Assembly: GCA_965203375.1 (NCBI GenBank)
Contig: OZ241886.1
Coordinates: 2,604,001-2,668,000 of the forward strand
DNA length: 64,000 nucleotides
Direction of reading: 5' to 3'
Source: CATQHS01 sp965203375
GTDB taxonomy: Bacteria; Actinomycetota; Acidimicrobiia; Acidimicrobiales; Aldehydirespiratoraceae
The notes under the pieces were generated by a model, which was not told where the DNA came from, made no database searches, and saw nothing but the letters and a program-made list of their open reading frames with translations. Below are positions 25,668 through 33,032 of the stretch, one piece after another. Positions within the stretch are counted from its first letter, which is position 1. Every line of letters starts with the position of its first letter. Position numbers and translations under genes: made by a program.

Positions 25668-28600
25668 ATGGCGTCGGCGTCCCAACAGGACGGCCCCGAC
25701 CCCCCGGGCAGGCCGTTCGAGCTGGTCGACAACGTTGAGTACGGCAACCACGAGCAGGCGCTGGCGTGGCTGGCCGGGCACTACTCGGGGCCGCTGAACG
25801 TCGCCACCGGCTATGTCGGGCTGGAGGGGCTGGACTCGCTGGCTCAGATCGCCGCGGACCGGCCGGGGGGCGGGCGGCTGCTCGTCGGCGCGGCCCCGTC
25901 TTCGGAAGCACTGACCGGCCCGGTGTCGGAGACCGCGGTCGGCCGGTTCGAGCAGTCGGTGGCCGCGCTCCGACGCGAGCGGGACTTCTCGGCTTTCCCC
26001 GCCGCCCGGAGGGTCGTGCTGGAGAGGGTCAGCCGGTTCATCGAGTCCGACGGCGTGGAGGTGCGGCGCTATGTGCAGCGCTTCTTGCACGGCAAGGCTT
26101 ACGCCATCGGCGAGCTGGACGAATCCGGGGCCGCCGCGGGTCCGGGCGCGGCGCTGGTGTCGTCGGCCAACCTCACCCGGGGCGGCCTCGTCGCCAACCT
26201 GGAGCTGGGCATGGTGCATTACCAGCCCAACGTGGTGCAGATGACGCTGGCCTGGTATCAGCGGATGTGGGCGGAGGCCCAGAACTACCGGAGCGAACTG
26301 CTCGACTTGCTTCAGCCCCAGGTTTTGGAGAGCGACCCCCAAACCGTCTTCTTGAGAGCGCTGCTGGAGCTTTACGGGGACGACTTCGGCCCGGACGCCC
26401 CGCCGGTTCCCGAGCTTCACACGCTGACCGGGTTCCAGCAGGACGGGTTCGTCCGAGCCAAACGGATTCTGAACCGCTACGGCGGAGTGGTCTACGCCGA
26501 CGGGGTCGGCATGGGCAAGACCGAGGTCGGCATGCACTTCATTCGCGAGCACGCCGGGGAGCAGGGCCAGCACATCCTGATCATCTCCCCCGCCCAACTC
26601 CGCGACGATCTCTGGAAGCAGCGCCTCAGCGAGGCCAACCTGCCCGGCACGGTGGTCTCCTACCAGGAGCTGGCCCAAGACCGGCAGTTGTCGCGGACCG
26701 GAGGCAGGCGGGTGCTGCCGGTGAACAAAGACGTGTACCGCCTCGTCGTCATCGACGAGGCCCACGCCTACCGCAACACCGGCAACACCTGGTACGCGGC
26801 GCTCGACCGGCTCATGGGCGGCGCGCCCAAGAACCTGCTGCTGCTGACAGCAACGCCGGTCAACAACTCGCTGTGGGACCTTCACAGCCTCTTCCTGCTC
26901 TTCGTCCGCCATGACGGCGCCTTCGCCGGCGGGCCGCTGCGGATTCCCAGCCTGCGCAAGTTCTTCGCCGAGGCGGGCGCCTCCGATCCCGAGCGCCTGT
27001 CAGAGACGATGCTCTTCCCGCTGATCGACGCCCTGACGGTGCGCCGGGACCGGGCCTTCATCCAGGACCAGTACCCGAACGAGCGGTTCACCGATGGGAC
27101 AGTCGTGCGATTCCCGACGCCGGAGCTGCACGAGCGCCGCTACGACCTCGACAGCGCCCACCCGGGCCTTGTGCGGGAAATGGCCGCGGGGATCGGCGCC
27201 TTGACCATGGCCCGCTATCGCCCGTCGGCCTACCGGACGGACGTGCCGACAGAGGCCGCAGCCGAGACGGCGCTGGCCGGGCTGATCCAGTCGCAAGTGC
27301 TCAAGCGCTTCGAGTCGTCGTGGTACTCGGCCCTTCAGACCGTCAAGAAGATGCACAACGCTAACCTGTTGCTCACCCGCACGCTGCGGGAGAAAGGGGG
27401 GATGCCGGCCGCGGAGGTCGTCCGGGCGGCCGTCGAGGACGCGGACGACGACTTATCGTTCGGCGGTCTGGCGGAGGAGGCCCTGGCCGGGTCGGAGGGC
27501 TGGGTTCCGGCCGAGAAGTTCAGGGACGGTTTGGCGGCCGACTTGAAAAAGGACGCGGAACGGCTGGGCGAGATGACGGAGTTGTTGGAGGGGCTGGAGG
27601 GCCAGACAGACCCGAAGATCGAGGCTCTAAAGGAACTCATGGCCGACACGCCGTCGCGGAAAGTGGCCATCTTCACGACGTTCCAAGACACGGCCGTCTA
27701 CCTGAAGGAACTCATCGAGAACGACCCGACCCTGCTGGGAGACAGGCCGTGGACGGTGGTCATCGGGTCGGAGACCGACGCCAATGCCCGCACCATCGAA
27801 CTGGAGCGCTTCTGCCCCGAGTCGGTGAACGGCCAACCCGGCTTCCGCCCGCCCGGCGGCGAGGTGGACGTGCTGTTGAGCACCGACGTCCTCTCGGAGG
27901 GCCAGAACCTCCAGCAGGCCCAGGCGGTGCTCTCCTTCGACATGCCGTGGAACCCGCAGCGAGTGGTGCAGCGCAACGGGCGGGTCATAAGGCTGCGCAG
28001 CCCCCACGACACGGCGTACCTCTACACGCTGCTGCCCACCCAGGGCGACCTGGACCGGCTGCTGCATCTGGAGGCCTCGCTTCAGGCGAAGATACTGGCC
28101 GCCAACGTCTCGGTGGGCATGGAGACCCCGGTGCTGGCCGGGGTGGTCTCGGAGTCGCAGATCTACGCGGACCTGGACGATTTCGTGAGCCGGTTGTCCA
28201 GCGGTGACTCGTCGGTGCTCGACGAACAGGACGCGAGCGGCTCCGCCTTCGCCGGAGAGATGTTCCGCGCCCGCCTCCATCGGGTGGCCGATGAGGGGGA
28301 GATGGACGCCCTGCGAAGCCTGCCCTGGGGAATCGGCGCCGCTTTCGAGGCACCGTCGGCGCGGTCGGAGCCGGCGGTGTTCTTCGCCTGCCGCACCCGT
28401 CGGGACGAGCGGTACTGGCGGGTCGTGTCGGGGACCGGCGACATCCTCCACCGGGAGGTCCTGCCCATGCTCCGGCTCATCGACCCGAAGGACCGGCCCG
28501 GCTGCCCCGTGCCCGACGACTTGGACTTGGAGCGCCTGTTCGCCGCGGCCGCGGCCGACATCTGCGCGGAGCACAACGCTCTGCTCGACCCCGAAGCCGG

Positions 28601-28922
28601 GGCCGCGTCCCTGCCCGCCAGCCAGCGGTGGGCGCAGGACATCCTGCGATCGCCCGACGCGGTCCCCGCCGGCGAAGAGGAGCAGTACGACGCCGCCGAC
28701 CAGGCCCTCTCGGCGGGCCGCAACAACCTGGTGCGCCGCGAGCTCTCCGACCTGCGCCGACAGCACGCCGCCGGAGAGACGAGCCCGCTCGACTGCGCCC
28801 GTCAGATCGTCGAGGTGGTCGAACGCTACGGCCTGCGCCCGGTCGACCCGCCCGAGACCCCCAAGCCCATCACCGAAGAAGACCTGGCCGTCGTCTGCTA
28901 CCAAGTAATATTGCCGGCCTGA
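25668..28922 (+). CDS. PLD-nuclease/SNF2-family helicase fusion (defence-associated)
   Basis: 1084 residues. The N-terminal ~200 contain a phospholipase-D-like domain with one HKD-type motif: FLHGKAYAI (near 142) and SSANLTRGGL (near 165). A SNF2/superfamily-2 helicase follows: GVGMGKT (Walker A, near 283), VVIDEAHAYRN (DEAH, near 361), LLLTATPVNNSLWDL (motif III), and in the second lobe STDVLSEGQNLQQA and the arginine-finger segment NPQRVVQRNGRVIR (near 770). PLD domains of this kind can cut DNA as dimers (known for BfiI-type nucleases), so the protein may couple translocation with cleavage. It starts 3 bp after the methylase stop and ends in a TGATG overlap with the next gene, so the three are co-translated. 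Confidence 0.86.
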   Translation: MASASQQDGPDPPGRPFELVDNVEYGNHEQALAWLAGHYSGPLNVATGYVGLEGLDSLAQIAADRPGGGRLLVGAAPSSEALTGPVSETAVGRFEQSVAALRRERDFSAFPAARRVVLERVSRFIESDGVEVRRYVQRFLHGKAYAIGELDESGAAAGPGAALVSSANLTRGGLVANLELGMVHYQPNVVQMTLAWYQRMWAEAQNYRSELLDLLQPQVLESDPQTVFLRALLELYGDDFGPDAPPVPELHTLTGFQQDGFVRAKRILNRYGGVVYADGVGMGKTEVGMHFIREHAGEQGQHILIISPAQLRDDLWKQRLSEANLPGTVVSYQELAQDRQLSRTGGRRVLPVNKDVYRLVVIDEAHAYRNTGNTWYAALDRLMGGAPKNLLLLTATPVNNSLWDLHSLFLLFVRHDGAFAGGPLRIPSLRKFFAEAGASDPERLSETMLFPLIDALTVRRDRAFIQDQYPNERFTDGTVVRFPTPELHERRYDLDSAHPGLVREMAAGIGALTMARYRPSAYRTDVPTEAAAETALAGLIQSQVLKRFESSWYSALQTVKKMHNANLLLTRTLREKGGMPAAEVVRAAVEDADDDLSFGGLAEEALAGSEGWVPAEKFRDGLAADLKKDAERLGEMTELLEGLEGQTDPKIEALKELMADTPSRKVAIFTTFQDTAVYLKELIENDPTLLGDRPWTVVIGSETDANARTIELERFCPESVNGQPGFRPPGGEVDVLLSTDVLSEGQNLQQAQAVLSFDMPWNPQRVVQRNGRVIRLRSPHDTAYLYTLLPTQGDLDRLLHLEASLQAKILAANVSVGMETPVLAGVVSESQIYADLDDFVSRLSSGDSSVLDEQDASGSAFAGEMFRARLHRVADEGEMDALRSLPWGIGAAFEAPSARSEPAVFFACRTRRDERYWRVVSGTGDILHREVLPMLRLIDPKDRPGCPVPDDLDLERLFAAAAADICAEHNALLDPEAGAASLPASQRWAQDILRSPDAVPAGEEEQYDAADQALSAGRNNLVRRELSDLRRQHAAGETSPLDCARQIVEVVERYGLRPVDPPETPKPITEEDLAVVCYQVILPA

Positions 28923-30376
28923 TGATTCTTTTTGACCCTTCTGAGATAGCCAACTGGGCAGATACTCCTGACGCTAAACATCAACTGCCCATCCTTTTGA
29001 GGCGATTGATCATGGCTACTGTCCCGATGCCGTCTCTTTTAGAACTACCCAGTGGCAGTTCGGTAAATATGCCAGGGTGGGATGGCTTGCTAGCGGTTGA
29101 AACCGGTAACGCCTGGGTGCCATCCGGCCATTCTGCATGGGAGATGAGTTGCGAGAAGGATTTCAAAAGTAAAGCTGATAAGGACTACAGAAAGCGCACT
29201 ATAGAACCTAGGGGCGTGACTATCGAAACCACAACATTCATATTCGTGACTCCCAGAAGATGGACTAACAAAAAAACCTGGGAACAAATTTCTAAACAAG
29301 AAAACTCATGGGCCAATAAACGAATACTAGACGCTGACGATTTAGTATCATGGCTTGAACAGGCTCCAGCGGTGGCAGCTTGGTTTGCTAAAATGATCGG
29401 TAAACTTCCCGAAACAGGCTATCTGCCGTTGAGGGAATGGTGGGAAAACTGGTCACTAGTTACCACTCCTGAGATTTCACCTGAATTAGTAATCGCAGGA
29501 CGTCGTGATCATGTTGAGAAAATAACTCCCTGGATCGTAGAGGAACCAGTCAGTCGGTATATACAAGGAAGTACTCGATATGAAGCGATCGCTTTCCTAG
29601 CTGCATGCGCACTCACCGAGAGTGCTCAATGGGGTGAGCCATTAATGAACCGAGCTATAGTAATTCAGTCATCTGAGGCTTGGAAAAGCCTTGAAAATCA
29701 TCCCTCCCCCTTAGTTCTAATACGTGACTTCTCGGATGATAATATATCCTCTAAAATAGCTGTCAGCAACGGCCATCACGTGCTGATTCCTCTCCACAGT
29801 ATTGATAGCATCGCAGGCAGCGGTCTTACGTTGTCTCGGCTTGGTCGTGACGAAACCTTGAGAGCTCTAAGCAAGATGGGCCTCAGCGAGACACGAACCC
29901 GTAAGCTTATTCAAAGCACAGCAAGACACTTGCCGGTTCTATATCGCAGTATGATAGACGAAGCAGGAGGTATGAACCCTGAATGGGCATCCTGTGAAAT
30001 ATCTCATTCCACTTCCACTGTTCTCACACTAATAAGTCAATGGGATAGCAGCAACGAATGCGACCAAGAAATTGTCGCCAAAGTATCTGGACAACCATAC
30101 GAGTTAGTTGAGCAGGAAATGGGAGATTTAATCTTGATCCCAGACTCACCCTTGACCAAAATCGGTAACCTATGGCGTGTCATCTCTCACGAAGAGGTTT
30201 GGCATATTTTTGCATCAAGATTGACTTCTACTGATATCGGTAGATTCGAGCAGATAGCTAGCTTTGTTCTTAGTAAAATATCGCCAAAGCTTGAGTTGCC
30301 TATCGAAGAACGCTATATGGCGAACATCAAGGGCGCGGTACTTCCGCACAGTGCAACTGCGTGGAGGAATAGCTAG
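28922..30376 (+). CDS. Large AT-rich defence-like protein, N-terminal fragment (frameshifted)
   Basis: Starts at ATG 28922, whose A is the last base of the helicase TGA (TGATG). 484 residues. The N-terminal ~150 residues contain GWDGLLAVETGNAWVPSG, HSAWEMSCEKDFKSKADKDY and FIFVTPRRW. The spaced D, E and K residues are what a PD-(D/E)xK nuclease fold would show, but this is only suggestive. No Walker A motif was found. The frame closes at 30376 (HSATAWRNS-stop), while the +1 frame continues with LRGGIARSLVLM and stays open for 800 codons. I therefore read it as the first part of one ~1280-residue protein. Base composition is strongly AT-rich against the GC-rich partner genes, and the codon use differs. 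I do not recognise the family by name. Confidence 0.7.
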   Translation: MILFDPSEIANWADTPDAKHQLPILLRRLIMATVPMPSLLELPSGSSVNMPGWDGLLAVETGNAWVPSGHSAWEMSCEKDFKSKADKDYRKRTIEPRGVTIETTTFIFVTPRRWTNKKTWEQISKQENSWANKRILDADDLVSWLEQAPAVAAWFAKMIGKLPETGYLPLREWWENWSLVTTPEISPELVIAGRRDHVEKITPWIVEEPVSRYIQGSTRYEAIAFLAACALTESAQWGEPLMNRAIVIQSSEAWKSLENHPSPLVLIRDFSDDNISSKIAVSNGHHVLIPLHSIDSIAGSGLTLSRLGRDETLRALSKMGLSETRTRKLIQSTARHLPVLYRSMIDEAGGMNPEWASCEISHSTSTVLTLISQWDSSNECDQEIVAKVSGQPYELVEQEMGDLILIPDSPLTKIGNLWRVISHEEVWHIFASRLTSTDIGRFEQIASFVLSKISPKLELPIEERYMANIKGAVLPHSATAWRNS

Positions 30377-30389
30377 GAGTCTAGTTCTG

Positions 30390-32765
30390 ATGACTATCTA
30401 CTCCCATTGCATAAGAAACTTCGATAACCCGTCATATGTGTCACAACGCGTGATATCTGACATTTTGGAAGAGAGCAAAGGATGGCAGATCTGGGCGACA
30501 CTATCTTCAGATCTAACATCGCTAGCTGAAGCAGCACCTGAAACTTTGATGGACGCTATAGAGCGGGACTTAGACGCTGATTTGAGCCCATTCATCGAAC
30601 TCTTTAATCAAGAAAGCGATTCCTTACTAGGGGGTGAACATCCGCATATCGGTTTACTATGGGCATTGGAGCGACTTGCATGGTCTAAAGACCATTTTTC
30701 TAGAGTTGCAAAGATACTAGCTCGCCTCACTGAAATTGATCCGGGTGGTCATATAGCTAACAGGCCTGCTGCAAGCTTGCAGAGACTCTTTCTCTCATGG
30801 ATTAGATTATCGGAAGCACCAGATGAGCACCGATTACAAACAATAAGAATGCTGATAAATGCCTTTGCGAATGGCACGAATCCCTTATATCCCGTATGGA
30901 GATCCTTAATTAAGGCATACTCAGCCACAACTGCTACCAGCTATAATCAACCGCCGCTCTGGCGGCCATGGGCTCAAGATAGTGCGCAAACTATACAAGG
31001 GGCTCAGTTCTTTCAAGACCAATTTAGTCGGATATTGTTGGATAGCATCGGGACCGACGCAGATATGTGGACTGACTTGATGGATATTGTTCCCAAGTTT
31101 AATCCTGAGATGAGGCAGCAGGCAATCGGGCTGCTGTCTGAGAGTGTTGAATCCCTGAAACAACAAGCTGCTTGTAATAACCTTTGGGATAGACTACGTA
31201 AGCAGCTACACTACCACTACCGTGCTTCGTCGCTAGATTATGATTGGGCTATGGATATCAAAGATCTAGATGCTCTTTATGGCATTTACGATAGCTTAAA
31301 GCCATCCGATCCAATTTTAGCCAATGCGTGGCTGTTTGGTAATTGGCCTCTCTGGCCAGATGGTAAGACTTTGCTAGATTCTACCGATACAGACTCTACT
31401 GATACAGACCAATTGATATATGACGAACGACGATCAGCTATTGAGGCCGTATATGAAAACGACGGAATATCAGCGGTCCTAAACATGGCAGAGGTTGTAG
31501 AGCAACCACATCTAATTGGTGCTTTCATAGTTGATTTTATGGATCGCGACTCTGTTTTTGAAATTGTTTTAGAGCATTCTGGGACAATCGAATCTCAACT
31601 AGGGTACATGACGCGTGGTGCATTTACCAAGTTAGTCAGTAGATACGGTCAGGAGATATTTGAACAAGCCATCAGTAGGGCTAGAAAAAGGGATTCTATG
31701 CCGCAAGTGCTGGCAAACATATATCTTACCGCTCCTGCGAGCCAAGAAGTATGGCAACAACTTGAACAAGAAAATGAAGAAGTACAAACAGCTTATTGGC
31801 AGAACCTGACGATTCATAGTGTCTTCTATGAGTCAAATAGCTCAACAGATATAGCATTCGCCTTTCAGAAGTTGCTTGATGTCCGTAGATCACCAGAGAT
31901 TATCGGACGACTAGGCTATTCAAATTGCGAACGGGTACCTGATGAAGTTCTTATTCAAGTATTAGAAGCATTTCCTGCTGATGTAGCGATATGTAGAAAG
32001 GACGATTCCAAATTATCTGTTGACGATTACAGTATTAGTCACCTCTTTGAGAAGTTGGACCAGTCTGAAAGTATTTGCTCCGAAACAATCGCTGGACTTG
32101 AGATACCGTACATTCAGATTCTGGGAAGCCACCGAACTAATTTAGCACTTCATCGGGAGGTTATCCGAAGCCCTTCACTTTTTGCAGATTTGATTACTTG
32201 GACTTCCGGAATTCCTAATGTATTGGGAGAATTTGGTGAGCAAGCTGGAGAACCTATCAACGAACTGCCTCAGAGGAACCGTGCTGAATTTGCCTGGCAT
32301 GTTCTTTGTAAATTACGAGGAATTCCAGGTACGACAGACGATGGAGTTGTTGAAACTGAAAAACTATTTAGTTGGGTAGACGAAGCTCGACATCTATTGA
32401 GAGAACGCGGCTGCGAGACGATCGGGGACGAGTGCATTGGACAACTTTTAGCCAACGCTCCATCAGATATTGATAAGATATGGCCCTGCGAACCTGTGCG
32501 TGACCTGCTTGACCACATCAGATCATTCCATATAGATAACGGATTCGTCATTGGGAAGCGCAATCTTCGCGGAATCACAACAAGAGGTGCCTTCGACGGT
32601 GGAGATCAAGAACGATTTCTAGCACATAACTATCGCGAGAATGCGACAAAGATCGCAGCAACGTGGCCATACACAGCCAAATTATTAAGAAAAATAGCAG
32701 ATAGCTATGAGTTCGAAGCCGGAGAGCACGACAACCGTGCTGAGCAGTTTGATTATGGACTATGA
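30390..32765 (+). CDS. Large AT-rich defence-like protein, C-terminal fragment (frameshifted)
   Basis: Open from 30264; the first ATG in frame is 30390 (MTIYSHCIRNFDN), giving 791 residues. No ribosome-binding site stands out before that ATG, and the residues just before it (LRGGIARSLVL) continue the logic of the preceding fragment. It is therefore probably the second part of a single broken gene, with the frame change near 30345-30365. The sequence is rich in helices (AILARLTEID, LQRLFLSWIRLSE, EAVYENDGISAVLNMAEVV), like a helical-repeat solenoid. No catalytic motif was recognised. AT-rich throughout. It ends 4 bp after the minus-strand-only debris begins and about 40 bp before a decayed IS3 orfA. 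Confidence 0.68.
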   Translation: MTIYSHCIRNFDNPSYVSQRVISDILEESKGWQIWATLSSDLTSLAEAAPETLMDAIERDLDADLSPFIELFNQESDSLLGGEHPHIGLLWALERLAWSKDHFSRVAKILARLTEIDPGGHIANRPAASLQRLFLSWIRLSEAPDEHRLQTIRMLINAFANGTNPLYPVWRSLIKAYSATTATSYNQPPLWRPWAQDSAQTIQGAQFFQDQFSRILLDSIGTDADMWTDLMDIVPKFNPEMRQQAIGLLSESVESLKQQAACNNLWDRLRKQLHYHYRASSLDYDWAMDIKDLDALYGIYDSLKPSDPILANAWLFGNWPLWPDGKTLLDSTDTDSTDTDQLIYDERRSAIEAVYENDGISAVLNMAEVVEQPHLIGAFIVDFMDRDSVFEIVLEHSGTIESQLGYMTRGAFTKLVSRYGQEIFEQAISRARKRDSMPQVLANIYLTAPASQEVWQQLEQENEEVQTAYWQNLTIHSVFYESNSSTDIAFAFQKLLDVRRSPEIIGRLGYSNCERVPDEVLIQVLEAFPADVAICRKDDSKLSVDDYSISHLFEKLDQSESICSETIAGLEIPYIQILGSHRTNLALHREVIRSPSLFADLITWTSGIPNVLGEFGEQAGEPINELPQRNRAEFAWHVLCKLRGIPGTTDDGVVETEKLFSWVDEARHLLRERGCETIGDECIGQLLANAPSDIDKIWPCEPVRDLLDHIRSFHIDNGFVIGKRNLRGITTRGAFDGGDQERFLAHNYRENATKIAATWPYTAKLLRKIADSYEFEAGEHDNRAEQFDYGL

Positions 32766-32807
32766 TCTCTCATCCGGTCCCGGGTGCTGAATCCAGCCGC
32801 CGCGCCC

Positions 32808-32980
32808 CTAGTCGGTGTCGGCCTGAGCGCACCAGCACCAAACCGACTCCACTCCATAGCTGGGCTTATCCGCCACCCGGCGCACCGTTCCGTAATCGGT
32901 GCCAGCACAGCGCGCAACTGGCGCACCAGCCGCACCGCCTGGGACTTCTCCACAGCCAAGCACTCCTTCCTGTAGAAAGA
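32808..32980 (-). pseudogene. Decayed IS3-family transposase orfA fragment
   Basis: On the minus strand one frame reads KSQAVRLVRQLR (about 32912-32950). After a frame change it continues GTDYGTVRRVADKPSYGVES, then VWCWCAQADTD-stop (stop at 32808-32810). This matches the helix-turn-helix part of actinobacterial IS3 orfA proteins (pattern AVRLV..LR....GTV.RVA..LGYGVESVR.WV.QADID). Both ends and the second ORF are missing. It lies between the AT-rich end of the defence-like operon and the GC-rich xanthine dehydrogenase gene. Confidence 0.62.
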
Positions 32981-33032
32981 ACGAGAGGCGTTCGAGATCG
33001 GGCGGGCCGGAGGCGGGTCTAACCTGTTCGGG

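Noticed and set aside
21621..28922. Assignment of the methylase-helicase pair to DISARM or BREX
   Set aside because: Key genes (DrmA/DrmB with DUF1998, or PglZ/BrxC) are absent from the neighbourhood; only general resemblance remains.
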